DNA of 40,726 bases from Magnetococcales bacterium. Its GTDB lineage: Bacteria > Pseudomonadota > Magnetococcia > Magnetococcales > JADFYX01. Below, piece after piece: positions 8,030 to 17,761 of the stretch (the first letter of the stretch is position 1; each line of letters opens with the position of its first letter). Under the pieces are notes generated by a model that worked only from the letters and a program-made list of their open reading frames with translations, searched no databases and was not told the DNA's origin. Made by a program: the position numbers and the translations under genes. The stretch is taken from the NCBI GenBank assembly GCA_015232365.1, contig JADFZU010000025.1:1-40726 (forward strand). Reading direction: 5' to 3'.

Positions 8030-10447
8030 ATGAGCAATCAAACCATGTCAATTGACTCTGCCTGGCAATTGGCAGTTGAACATCACCAAGCCAACCGTCT
8101 GGCCGAAGCTGAACATATATATAGAGCTATATTACAGGTATCGCCAAACCATTACGGAGCCCAACACCATATTGGCATAATCATTAATCAGCTTGGCAAG
8201 CATGAGGAGTCATTGGCTTTTTTCACTAAAGCCCTGGAGCTGAACCCCGGTTATGCTGAGGCCCACAACAATATGGGCAACGCCCTGTCAAGTCTTGGAC
8301 GTTTGGCAGATGCCGAAAAAAGCTACCGCAGAGCTGTAGAGATACTCCCCGACTATGCCCAGGCCCATAACAACATTGGCAACATTTTAAAAGAGCTTAA
8401 CCGCCACGAAGAGTCTGAGGCCAGTTACCGGCAAGCTATAAAAATAAATCCCGATTATGTCGATGCCATTTACAACCTTGGGGGCTATTATTTTTCTACA
8501 GGTCAACTTGATAAAGCCCGGGAGACTCTTTCTAGAGTTGTGGAGTTAAAACCCGACTTTCCAGAGGCCCATAATAATCTAGGCAGCATACTAAACACCC
8601 TTGGCGAGAGAGAGTTATCTGAAAAGCATCTAAAACAGGCTATAGAGTTGAGTCCTAACTATATTGATGCCATCACCAATCTGGGTATAACCATAAAAGA
8701 GCTGGGGCGCTATGATGAGGCGGAGACCTGCTATCGTCGAGCCCTTGAGATCAACCCCGACTCTCCAATAGCCAACTTCTGCTTTGCCGACCTACAATTA
8801 AAGAGCAGAGGCAACCCCAGTGCAGCTTTTACCTATTATCGTAAAGCGGCAATTTTGGAACCTGACAACGGCCGTTTCTGGGAGGGGTGGGCCGGCTGTC
8901 TGAGTACTATTGAATTCACTGCAGTGGATGAAGAGCTTTATCAGGATCTCACACGGCTTCTAGATCACCCCAACGTCACAACTGGTATTGTTGTTCCGGC
9001 TATTGTCACCGCCCTGCACCATCAACCAGAACTTGCTGCCGTTCTGGCTGCCAACCAGGCTGGAAAAGATAACCCCGATTTTGCTGCAGACGAGATAGCT
9101 GCCACCCTCTCCTCTATTCATCTTCTATTGAAAACAATAAGCACAAATCCGGTTCGTGACCTGGAGTTGGAGCATCTTCTGACCAAAACCAGATCCGGCC
9201 TGCTGTTGAGCATCAAAGCTGGAGGGAGCCATGATAAGGCTAGAGACTTTATGACTGCCCTGGCCCTACACTGTTTTGCCAATGAGTATCTTTTTATAGT
9301 AACCAAGAGAGAGAATGATGCACTAAACTGGCTGCAAAACAGAATTGAGCAACTTCTGGAGAACAATCAAGAGATACCTACAGATCTTTTGACCATCCTA
9401 GGCTGCTATATGCCTATCTATAAACTGAATCAAGCCGATAAGCTGTTGGAACAGAGCTGGCCTGACGAGATGCAGGTACTGATCAAAAGGCAGCTCTCGG
9501 AACCCCTGGAAGAGCAGAAACTCCGCAAGCAGATCCCGGTAGTTGGCTCTATCAACAACCAGATATCCAACAATGTGCGCAATCAGTATGAGGCAAACCC
9601 CTACCCGCGCTGGATCAAACCAACCTTATACTCCCAGGCGATGACCATATCTGCCAGTTTGCGGGGCATCAATATCCACCTGGAACAAAAACCAGAAGAG
9701 AAAGAGCGACTGGATATCCTGGTGGCTGGCTGCGGAACCGGGCAACACGCCCTACTTACTGTAAGTCGCTACAAAGGGGCACAGGTTACGGCAATTGATC
9801 TAAGCCTTAGCAGTCTGGCCTATGCAGTCCGGCAGACCAGAAAGTTGGGTATCGAAAATATTAAATATATCCATGCCGATATTTTGCAGGTTGGAGATCT
9901 TGGCCAACAGTTTGACCTTATTGAGAGTAGCGGCGTTATCCACCATATGGAAGATCCCATGCTAGGGTTTCACAATCTGGTAGCTATTTTACGCCCTGGG
10001 GGCTTCATGAACATCGGACTCTACAGCGAAATGGCAAGAGCCTCGGTAGTGGAGGCCCAGAAATTCATAATTAAAGAGGGATATACTGCCAGTGCCGATG
10101 ATATCCGCCGCTTTCGGCAAGATTTTATAAAAAGCCAAGCTGGTTCCGGCTCCGAAATGGAGAAAATACTGAAGTTAAACGATTTTTACAGCCTTAGCGA
10201 ATGCCGTGATCTCCTTTTCCACGTCCAGGAACACCGCTTTACCCTACCGCAGATTGCTAACATTATAAATGAACTGGGCCTGAAATTTCTCGGCTTTGAG
10301 CTGCGGGACAGCAGAGTAAAACATCTGTTCAAAACCAAGTTTCCTGAGCAGGAAGCTATGCAATCTTTAGAGGCTTGGCATAAATTTGAGGAGATCCATC
10401 CAGATATATTCATGGGGATGTATCAGTTTTGGGTTCAGAAGATCTAA
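8030..10447 (+). CDS. TPR protein with C-terminal class I SAM-dependent methyltransferase
   Basis: 805 residues; ATG follows GGAGGT closely. Residues 1-290 are about eight TPRs. They start with a divergent version of the N-terminal module (SAWQLAVEHHQANRLAEAEH) rather than the one shared by the later genes. A helical linker follows. From about 510 there is a signature NNVRNQYEANPYPRW, then a Rossmann methyltransferase with SAM motif I ILVAGCGTGQHAL (about 563), acidic motif II AIDLSLSSLAY and the post-motif segment IESSGVIHHMEDP. The C-terminus is closely matched by the methyltransferase at 39795-40726, including a 26-residue identical block (here roughly nt 10180-10260). It probably methylates a sugar or protein side chain; the substrate is not evident. 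It is the first gene of the plus-strand operon. Confidence 0.93.
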   Translation: MSNQTMSIDSAWQLAVEHHQANRLAEAEHIYRAILQVSPNHYGAQHHIGIIINQLGKHEESLAFFTKALELNPGYAEAHNNMGNALSSLGRLADAEKSYRRAVEILPDYAQAHNNIGNILKELNRHEESEASYRQAIKINPDYVDAIYNLGGYYFSTGQLDKARETLSRVVELKPDFPEAHNNLGSILNTLGERELSEKHLKQAIELSPNYIDAITNLGITIKELGRYDEAETCYRRALEINPDSPIANFCFADLQLKSRGNPSAAFTYYRKAAILEPDNGRFWEGWAGCLSTIEFTAVDEELYQDLTRLLDHPNVTTGIVVPAIVTALHHQPELAAVLAANQAGKDNPDFAADEIAATLSSIHLLLKTISTNPVRDLELEHLLTKTRSGLLLSIKAGGSHDKARDFMTALALHCFANEYLFIVTKRENDALNWLQNRIEQLLENNQEIPTDLLTILGCYMPIYKLNQADKLLEQSWPDEMQVLIKRQLSEPLEEQKLRKQIPVVGSINNQISNNVRNQYEANPYPRWIKPTLYSQAMTISASLRGINIHLEQKPEEKERLDILVAGCGTGQHALLTVSRYKGAQVTAIDLSLSSLAYAVRQTRKLGIENIKYIHADILQVGDLGQQFDLIESSGVIHHMEDPMLGFHNLVAILRPGGFMNIGLYSEMARASVVEAQKFIIKEGYTASADDIRRFRQDFIKSQAGSGSEMEKILKLNDFYSLSECRDLLFHVQEHRFTLPQIANIINELGLKFLGFELRDSRVKHLFKTKFPEQEAMQSLEAWHKFEEIHPDIFMGMYQFWVQKI

Positions 10448-10501
10448 CCAATATATTGCATGAACTAGAGATAGTCATACCTGCCATTTCAAGGACAAAT
10501 A

Positions 10502-13378
10502 ATGGACACCGCTAAAACTTCACAGCCTATAGCTGAAAACCAGCCCCAATTGACCATCGGCGATGCCTATCAACAGGCTGTCGACCATCTTAATGCTGAA
10601 CGCTACCATGAAGCAGACCAACTCTGCACCGCTATCATACAAACAGCTCCCAACCATGTGGACGCAATAAACCTCCTTGGTGTAGTAGCCCAAAGAATCA
10701 ATCGCCACGATCTGGCTGTGGGGATGTTTCAACGTGCTATCAATGTAGATGCTAGTAGAGTTTTACTGCTCTACAACCTGGGAATATCCTATCATCAACT
10801 AGGCCGGATAGATGATGCCATCCAAACCCTAACCCTGGCTCTGGAAAAAGATCCTGGAAACAGCCAGGTCATTGAATATCTGAACATAGTAAATAACAAA
10901 ATGGAGCAGACCTTCCAAAAAGCAAGATCATTCCAACTATCTGGCGACCTGGATCAAGCCATTGAGTGGTATCAAAAAACCCTGGAAATAAAGCCGGACA
11001 GCACAGCGGCTTTAAACAATATTGGCGGCATTTTAAAAAACCAGGGCAGATTGGATGAGTCTATAGCTATTTTGGAGAAAGTTGTAAATATAGAACCCAA
11101 CAATCCAGAAGCTCTGAATAATCTTGGCTGTGCCATGGTTGAGCAAGGTAGAGTTGCTCAAGCTGTAGATCTTTTAAAAAAAGCAACCACTATCAAACCT
11201 GACTATCTAGATGCCCTAAGCAATCTTGGTAGTGCTCTAGACAAACAGGGCAAACCTTCGGAAGCCTTTACCTGCCTGAACAAGGTCATAGCCATTAATC
11301 CCGCCTTTGGAGATGCATACTACAATCTTGGTGCACTCATGGACAAACAGGGAAAAGCGGCTGAGTCTCACGCCTATTACCGGGAGGCTATCCGCCTCAA
11401 TGCCGATTTTCCTGATGGTTTATCAAATCTTGGAGATACCCTGCTAGGATGGGATATATCCAATGAGGTTGTAATACCCCCACCTGGCAAACCACATATA
11501 AGGTCCAAAGAGAGTATAGATGTTTTATCTAAGCTTTCACAAAAAGAGGAAGAGCTGCCAGATGAGGCCGCTACCAGGACACAGTACAGCCTGGAGAGCG
11601 TACTTAAAGAGTTTGCCAGACAAAAAGATGGAGCAAATCCAGATAAAGATCTGCGAACTCTTCTAATACAACCACCAATTTATAAAACAGCTCCGCCAGG
11701 TGAAGCTCCATTTCCAGCAGCAGAAGGTGGGCCGCCTACTCAAAACAGAGATAAAATTGATGGTGATTCTATTATCACCACTTATGGGCTGCTCTCAGTT
11801 GCCGCCCAGGTTTTAAAATCTGGGCGAAAAGCTCTGGTCTGTAATATTTCAGACTTTACCTGGCCGGAGGTGGAAAAGCTGATCCGTTATATCGATGTGG
11901 ACCTTGTTGGCATAACCTGCTTGACCCTTAATCTCCGTGGTGTAGCTGCCATATCAGAGTTGATTCGCGAAGTTCATCCTCATGCCCATATAGCTGTTGG
12001 AGGCTCCCACCCCACCGCCCTGCCTAAAGAGATGTTGCAACACTATCCGGCCATTGATAGCGTGGTAATTGGCGAAGGTGAGTTGACCTTCCTTGAAATA
12101 ATAGAAAAACTAGAATCGAAGCAGCCTGTTACAGGAGTTGCTGGTACCGCTTGGCGGGGCGAAGACAATCGGGTGGAGTTTGCTGACCCACGGCAGCGCA
12201 TTGATGATCTGGATAGCCTGGCATCTCCTCACGACTATTTTTCACTCCGTATCTTGATCACCAGTCGCGGCTGTCCTTTCCGCTGCACCTTCTGCGGTAG
12301 TGAGTCACAATGGGGCAGCAAACTCAAGATGAACTCAGTAGAGAATATTCTTCAACTTATTGAGCAAAAAGTTGTTATTGATGGAGCAAAATTTCTCGCC
12401 TTCAAGGATGATACCTTTACCGCATCCAAAAAACGGATATTAACAATATGTAAGGGTATTACCGAGAAAAAGCTAAACTTTGTCTGGAGTTGTGACACCC
12501 GTGTCAACTCCTTGAGTGAAGAGGTGTTGCGAGCAATGCGTATGGCCGGCTGTCAGAGGATCAGCGTTGGAGTTGAGTCTGGCTCTCCGACCATACTTGA
12601 GACCATAAAAAAGAAGCTTGTTCCAGAAAAAGTTATCGAAGTCAGTAAAATAGCCAGAAAATATGGTATTCAAGTTCGCTTCTACATGATTGTCGGCAAC
12701 CGTGGAGAAACCTTGGAGACATTTGAAGAGAGCCTCCAGCTTATACACGATGCCCAGCCCAGTGAATTTGTTTTAATCAATCTTACCCATTTACCAGGAA
12801 CTGAAGAGTTTGAAATTTATAAAAAAGAGAAAAACGTCACCGCAGATCTGTTTTTTGCTGACGACTATTATATGAACAGATACGGCTTTCAAGATAACCT
12901 TACCGGCACAACCAAGGAGGTTATCGAATTGTGGAAAGCCTGCTACAAAAATTGCGGCTTTAAACAGGCTGGGGTTGATGAATCATTAGCAGCCCTTGAA
13001 AGACTTGACGACCTCCCTTCAGCTCAGATGGATCTTGCAGGAGCTTATATCCGGGCTGGAGATGCAGACAAAGCCGAGCCGTATGTTGTAAAAGCTATGG
13101 AAAACGGCTATCCGCTAGCCGGTTATGGCTTAAACTATCTAGCATGTATCGCAGCTCTGCGTGGTGACTACGACGCACTGGAAGTTAAACTAAAAAATGC
13201 TATGAAATCAAGTACTATTCCTATTATTGCAGAGAATTACAACCGTTATCTAGCATTTATTAAATCGGCAGGGATTGAAAATGGTTCCAGCCTTAAATTA
13301 TTGGCCCATAACAACTTCCCGGAAAGATTAGGCAAAGCTCAGCAGCCTTTTCACCCGGTCCATTTTGATATACCTTGA
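10502..13378 (+). CDS. TPR / B12-binding / radical SAM protein, copy 1
   Basis: 958 residues; AAGGA six bases before ATG. The shared N-terminal TPR module spans about 17-135 (DQLCTAII, NRHDLAV), with more TPRs to about 320. A Rossmann cobalamin-binding-type domain follows (about 385-540: LRTLLIQPPIY, DVDLVGITCLTLN, AVGGSHPTALP, VVIGEGELTF); the classical DxHxxG lower-ligand motif is not visible, as in many class B radical SAM enzymes. The radical SAM core (about 585-780) has the [4Fe-4S] motif CPFRCTFC (CX3CX2C) and ISVGVESGSPTIL. A conserved tail (about 835-958) contains TPR-like helices and ends in FPERLGKAQQPFHPVHF. The family includes radical methylases and other cobalamin-dependent enzymes. 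Methylation of a sugar or peptide is possible but unproven. A close paralogue follows immediately. Confidence 0.93.
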   Translation: MDTAKTSQPIAENQPQLTIGDAYQQAVDHLNAERYHEADQLCTAIIQTAPNHVDAINLLGVVAQRINRHDLAVGMFQRAINVDASRVLLLYNLGISYHQLGRIDDAIQTLTLALEKDPGNSQVIEYLNIVNNKMEQTFQKARSFQLSGDLDQAIEWYQKTLEIKPDSTAALNNIGGILKNQGRLDESIAILEKVVNIEPNNPEALNNLGCAMVEQGRVAQAVDLLKKATTIKPDYLDALSNLGSALDKQGKPSEAFTCLNKVIAINPAFGDAYYNLGALMDKQGKAAESHAYYREAIRLNADFPDGLSNLGDTLLGWDISNEVVIPPPGKPHIRSKESIDVLSKLSQKEEELPDEAATRTQYSLESVLKEFARQKDGANPDKDLRTLLIQPPIYKTAPPGEAPFPAAEGGPPTQNRDKIDGDSIITTYGLLSVAAQVLKSGRKALVCNISDFTWPEVEKLIRYIDVDLVGITCLTLNLRGVAAISELIREVHPHAHIAVGGSHPTALPKEMLQHYPAIDSVVIGEGELTFLEIIEKLESKQPVTGVAGTAWRGEDNRVEFADPRQRIDDLDSLASPHDYFSLRILITSRGCPFRCTFCGSESQWGSKLKMNSVENILQLIEQKVVIDGAKFLAFKDDTFTASKKRILTICKGITEKKLNFVWSCDTRVNSLSEEVLRAMRMAGCQRISVGVESGSPTILETIKKKLVPEKVIEVSKIARKYGIQVRFYMIVGNRGETLETFEESLQLIHDAQPSEFVLINLTHLPGTEEFEIYKKEKNVTADLFFADDYYMNRYGFQDNLTGTTKEVIELWKACYKNCGFKQAGVDESLAALERLDDLPSAQMDLAGAYIRAGDADKAEPYVVKAMENGYPLAGYGLNYLACIAALRGDYDALEVKLKNAMKSSTIPIIAENYNRYLAFIKSAGIENGSSLKLLAHNNFPERLGKAQQPFHPVHFDIP

Positions 13379-13438
13379 GCCTCTTACTCTATACGGTAAA
13401 AACTGTTATTAAATAATTAGTTGAAAAATGGGAAAAAA

Positions 13439-16400
13439 ATGAGCGACCATCAAACTGACAGCCAACCCCAATTAACGGTGGAAGCGGCATACTCCCAAGC
13501 TGTCGAACATTTCAATTCAGGACGCTACAGTGAAGCAGACCAACTCTGCACTGCCATTATCCAGGCCATTCCCAACCATATAGATGGAATTACCCTACTA
13601 GGGGCTATTGCACAAAAGGTGGAGCGTAACGATTTGGCGGTTGAGCTGTTTTTGCGAGCTATCAACATAGACAATAAAAGGCCCTTGTTGTACTACAACC
13701 TTGGAACATCTCTCTTTCCGTTGGGAGAGGTAGAAAGAGCGGTTCAATCTTTAAAAACCGCCCTGGAGATGGAACCGAAAAACAGCCAGATTTCCGATTA
13801 TCTGAACGCTATTTTAAAAGCAACAACTGGTAGCAGTGGGGAGAGAGAGAGTTTTGCTTTAAATCAGGCAATGGCAATGCAGCAGTCCGGGCAGTTGGAT
13901 GCAGCGATCAACTGGTATCAAAACGCTCTTGCAATCAACCCTGAAAACGGCGTACCCCTATCTAACATGGGGCTTGCCTTGCACAACAAGGGCAGGCTGG
14001 ATGAGGCGGTTGCCAGTTACCAAAAAGCCCTCGCAATAAATGCTGACAATACTGGCACTCTATTCAACCTTGGCAACGTATTGAAAGAGCAAGGCAAACT
14101 GGATGAGGCGGTTACTACCTATCAAAAGGTGATCTCTATTAAACCTGATGACGCCGATGCCTACAACAATCTTGCTATCACCCTACAAGAGCTAAGCAGG
14201 CTTGACGAGGCGGTTGCCAGCTACCAAAAAGCCTTGAAAATCAAGCCCGACTACCTTGAAGCTCTTTGTAACCTTGGTGTTGCTTTTCAAGAGCAAGGCA
14301 AGCTTGAAAAAGCGGTCGAATGCTACCAGGAAGCCTTGAAAATTAATCCAGAATATGCAGAAGCTCTCTACAATCTTGGTAACAGCTTAAAATTGCAAGG
14401 CAAGCTTGCCGAAGCAGCCAGTAGTTACCAGAAAGCCACATTAATACAACCTAGCTTTGCTAATGCATACTGTAGTCTTGGCGGGATTATGCAAGAGCAA
14501 GGCAAGCTTGCCGAAGCGGTAGAGTGCTATCAAAAAGCCATAACAATAAACCCTGCATTCGCCAACGCTTACTGCTATCTTGGCAACACCCTGAAAACAC
14601 AAAAAGAGCTGGATGCAGCGGTAGGGTGCTATCAAAACGCAATAACGATTAATCCCAACTATACAGAAGCCTGCTTTAACCTGGGCGTAACTCTCCATGA
14701 ACTTGGCAGGCTGGATGAGGCGGTTAACTGTTACCAAAAAGCAATCTTACTTAAACCAGACTATATCGACGCCTACTGCAACCTGGGCATTACTCTGCAT
14801 GAGCAAGGCAGGCTGAATGAAGCTATTGATAGCTTTCATAAGGCTATTGAAATTAACCCTGTATTGTCCACCCCTTACAATAATCTTGGCGTCTCCCTAA
14901 AAAAGCAGGGCAGAGCAGAGGAATCATTCCTGGCCTTTAGAAAAGCTGTGGAGTTTTATCCAGATTTTCCTGAATCACTCTCCAATCTCGGAGATGAGCT
15001 AAACAAGGTTGGTGAATCGAGTGAGATAGCGATCCCTTTTTCAGAAAAATTACTGAACGACTTAACACCCATATCTGAACTTGATGCAGAGGTGGGTAAT
15101 ATGCCTGATAAGAGTATCCAGGACTACTCTTTAGATAGAGTTCTCAGGGAGTTTGCCAGAAAAAAAGATGGCAGATCTGATGATGGCAGTCTACGGATTC
15201 TCCTCTTACACCCACCAATTTGGAAAATATCTTCACCAGGAGAGCCGACCTATCCGGTGGCTGAAGGTGGACACCCTATCAACAATGTTGATGCTATTGA
15301 TGGTGACTCCAAATTTACCTCTTATGGACTTCTATCTATAGCTGCCAATGTATTAAAGTCAGGCCGCAAGGTTCTTATCTGCAATATTTCAAATTTCACC
15401 TGGAATAATGTTGAAAAGCTAATTAAATATATTGATATAGATCTTGTCGGCATAACCTGCATGACCTACAATCTGCGTGGTGTTGGGGCACTCAGCAAAT
15501 TAATTCGAGAACACCACCCTAAATCACATATAGTAGTTGGCGGCTCCCACCCAACTGCCCTGCCAAAAGAGACTCTGCAACATTTCCAAGCCATAGATAC
15601 CGTGGTGGTTGGTGAAGGCGAGTTGACTTTTCTTGAGATTATAGAGCGGCTAGAGGCTAAAAAACCTGTACATGATGTTCCAGGAACAGTCTGGAGAAAT
15701 GCTCAGAACCTTGGGCAGTTTGCCCAGCCACGAGAGCGTATTGAAAATCTGGATGAGCTGGCCTCCCCCCATGACTATTTTTCACTACAGATGATAATCA
15801 CCAGCCGTGGCTGCCCTTTCCGCTGCACATTTTGTGGAAGTGAGTCACAGTGGGGCAGCAAACTCAAAATGAACTCTGTAGAGCATATTCTAAAAATGCT
15901 GGAGATGATTGTTATCAAGAAGGGGGTAAAATGTCTGGCAATCAAGGATGACACCTTTACTGCCGTACGCAAGAGAACGTTAACCCTCTGCCATGAGATT
16001 ATCAAAAGAGAGCTAAACTTTATCTGGAGTTGCGATACCAGGATAAACTCTCTTGATGAAGAGGTGCTGCGTACCATGCGCATGGCAGGCTGCCAAAGAA
16101 TCAGCGTCGGGGTTGAGTCCGGTTCGCCAACAATTCTCAAAACAATAAAAAAGAAGCTTGATCCTGAAAAAGTTGTTGAAGTTACAAAAATGGCCAGAAA
16201 GTATGGTATACAGGTAAGATTCTATATGATTGTTGGCAATCGAGGGGAGAATCTGGAAACATTCGAAGAGAGTGTACAGCTTATACACGATGCCAAGCCA
16301 AGTGAGTTTGCTATCAGCGGCCTGAGCATTTCACCTGGCACAGAAGAGTATGATATATATCAAGAAGATAATAACATAGACCCGAACATCTTTTTTGATG

Positions 16401-16933
16401 TTGATTATGATACCCAACAGTATGGCTACTGTGATTATGTCACCGGCAGCGTGAAAGATGTAATCGACTTATGGAGCAACTGTTTTTTTAACAATGATCG
16501 AGGGTTCAGACATTTTAGCGTAAGTGAATCACAGGAGATTCTCAGCAGACTGGACGGACTCCCCTCTGCCCATATGGATCTGGCGGGAGCTTATCTTAGA
16601 GCAGGAGAGCCAGACAAAGCAAAACCACACGTAGTTACTGCTATGGATAACGGTTATCCATTAACCGATTATGCATTCAACTATCTTGCAGCTATTGCAG
16701 CAATGGGTGGGGACTTCGATACTTTTAAAGCTAATTTACAAAATGCCATGGGATCGAACCGACTACCCATCATAACTGAAAATTATAACCGTTACCTCTC
16801 TTTTATCAAATCTGGAGGGGCAAAAAACGGTCATGAACTCAAATTTATTGTTCATAACAACTTTCCGGCAACACTGGGAAAACCTCTACAACCGTTTCAA
16901 CCAGTATATTTTAATTTGCCGGAGGTGAAATGA
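13439..16933 (+). CDS. TPR / B12-binding / radical SAM protein, copy 2 with longer TPR stack
   Basis: 1164 residues from ATG at 13439 (MSDHQTDSQPQLTVEAAY). The frame also contains TTG at 13421, but the ATG puts the shared module at the same distance from the N-terminus as in its relatives. The module (about 11-125) is followed by an HQ/QQSG restart repeat and ten or so TPRs to about 510, several more than copy 1. The B12-binding-type domain (about 585-740) and radical SAM core with CPFRCTFC (about 790) match copy 1 along their length. So does the tail, ending in FPATLGKPLQPFQPVYF. The two copies differ most in TPR number, so they may perform the same chemistry on targets of different size or spacing. 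Its stop overlaps the next start by four bases (ATGA), indicating coupled translation. Confidence 0.93.
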   Translation: MSDHQTDSQPQLTVEAAYSQAVEHFNSGRYSEADQLCTAIIQAIPNHIDGITLLGAIAQKVERNDLAVELFLRAINIDNKRPLLYYNLGTSLFPLGEVERAVQSLKTALEMEPKNSQISDYLNAILKATTGSSGERESFALNQAMAMQQSGQLDAAINWYQNALAINPENGVPLSNMGLALHNKGRLDEAVASYQKALAINADNTGTLFNLGNVLKEQGKLDEAVTTYQKVISIKPDDADAYNNLAITLQELSRLDEAVASYQKALKIKPDYLEALCNLGVAFQEQGKLEKAVECYQEALKINPEYAEALYNLGNSLKLQGKLAEAASSYQKATLIQPSFANAYCSLGGIMQEQGKLAEAVECYQKAITINPAFANAYCYLGNTLKTQKELDAAVGCYQNAITINPNYTEACFNLGVTLHELGRLDEAVNCYQKAILLKPDYIDAYCNLGITLHEQGRLNEAIDSFHKAIEINPVLSTPYNNLGVSLKKQGRAEESFLAFRKAVEFYPDFPESLSNLGDELNKVGESSEIAIPFSEKLLNDLTPISELDAEVGNMPDKSIQDYSLDRVLREFARKKDGRSDDGSLRILLLHPPIWKISSPGEPTYPVAEGGHPINNVDAIDGDSKFTSYGLLSIAANVLKSGRKVLICNISNFTWNNVEKLIKYIDIDLVGITCMTYNLRGVGALSKLIREHHPKSHIVVGGSHPTALPKETLQHFQAIDTVVVGEGELTFLEIIERLEAKKPVHDVPGTVWRNAQNLGQFAQPRERIENLDELASPHDYFSLQMIITSRGCPFRCTFCGSESQWGSKLKMNSVEHILKMLEMIVIKKGVKCLAIKDDTFTAVRKRTLTLCHEIIKRELNFIWSCDTRINSLDEEVLRTMRMAGCQRISVGVESGSPTILKTIKKKLDPEKVVEVTKMARKYGIQVRFYMIVGNRGENLETFEESVQLIHDAKPSEFAISGLSISPGTEEYDIYQEDNNIDPNIFFDVDYDTQQYGYCDYVTGSVKDVIDLWSNCFFNNDRGFRHFSVSESQEILSRLDGLPSAHMDLAGAYLRAGEPDKAKPHVVTAMDNGYPLTDYAFNYLAAIAAMGGDFDTFKANLQNAMGSNRLPIITENYNRYLSFIKSGGAKNGHELKFIVHNNFPATLGKPLQPFQPVYFNLPEVK

Positions 16934-17451
16934 GCAGGCATCCAACTGACAAGCAGCCCAAAATGACTGTAGAGTCAGCATATGCCCAAGCATTAGACCA
17001 TTTTAGTGCTGGACGATATTCAGAGGTCGACAAATTTTGTACCGCCATTGTTAACGCACTCCCAAACCATGTTAATGCCATAAACCTGCTTGGGGTTATT
17101 GCCCAGAAAGTCAACCGTCATGATCTAGCCGTTGAGAAGTTTCAACAAGCTATCGACATAGATAATAACTGTGCTCTTTTATACTATAATCTAGGAACAT
17201 CACTTAATCCGTTAGGGCGAAGAGATGAGGCGATAAAGGCTCTAAAAACTGCTCTGTCAATTGAACCTGAAAATGACAAGGTCAGTGCTTATCTTCATGG
17301 TATTCTAGAAAACAGTGTCGTCGACAGCACAGAAGATAGAGCGAGGAAAACACTGATACAGGGTACCCAAGAAAGCCACTTGAGCAACTCTCTAACGACT
17401 GGTTCTCCCAAAAAAATTCATCTTACACCCTGCATCAAGGTATCACATTGA
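16930..17451 (+). CDS. Short protein consisting of the shared N-terminal TPR module; probable remnant of a larger enzyme
   Basis: 173 residues. ATG overlaps the previous stop (ATGA) and is preceded by GGAGGT. Residues 11-125 are a complete copy of the shared module (FCTAIVNALPNHVNAINLLG, VNRHDLAV, YYNLGTSLNPLGRRDEAI). After about residue 135 the sequence turns non-TPR and basic (STEDRARKTLIQGTQES) and ends soon after. In the -1 frame from base 17340 the sequence reads plausibly as protein and runs into the SPASM domain at 17448-17753. The most likely history is a TPR / radical SAM / SPASM gene that lost its radical SAM core and shifted frame. A functional free-standing docking module cannot be excluded, because the ribosome-binding site and coupling are intact. 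Confidence 0.75.
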   Translation: MSRHPTDKQPKMTVESAYAQALDHFSAGRYSEVDKFCTAIVNALPNHVNAINLLGVIAQKVNRHDLAVEKFQQAIDIDNNCALLYYNLGTSLNPLGRRDEAIKALKTALSIEPENDKVSAYLHGILENSVVDSTEDRARKTLIQGTQESHLSNSLTTGSPKKIHLTPCIKVSH

Positions 17452-17753
17452 CTTTTTGGTCAAACTTTACTTTTGCAAACACAGTTATCCCTGAAAACAG
17501 CAAGCTATCCAATTTAAAAAGCACTAAATTTTGTAGCCATCCATTTACCGATGTTTCAATATTGTGGGACGGTAGCTGTGTTCCCTGTTGTTTTGATTAT
17601 GACAAACAGCTCATCATAGGCGACGCAAACATAGACTCCATCGAAACAATTATATTGAATGCAAAAGCCTCCAGCCTCAGAAAAGCCTTTCTTGGTGGCG
17701 GCTCCATACCGGAATATTGCCAAAACTGCCAAGCAGATTTAATCGAAGGATAA
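17340..17753 (+). pseudogene. SPASM-domain fragment lacking its radical SAM core
   Basis: From 17448 (TTG, overlapping the preceding stop as TTGA, with AAGG seven bases upstream) a 101-residue frame encodes an isolated SPASM domain: KFCSHPFTDVSILWDGSCVP, then CCFDYD, LIIGDANIDSI and PEYCQNC. These are the cysteines that bind auxiliary Fe-S clusters at the C-terminus of SPASM radical SAM enzymes. The same frame is open back to 17340 (preceded by TAG at 17337), and that extension (PRKPLEQLSNDWFSQKNSSY) looks like genuine coding sequence. No CX3CX2C core is present anywhere near. It is either a deletion/frameshift remnant of a TPR-radical SAM-SPASM protein, or, less likely, a small SPASM protein translated by coupling. 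It ends eight bases before the convergent sulfotransferase gene. Confidence 0.7.
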
Positions 17754-17761
17754 TGTCCGGG

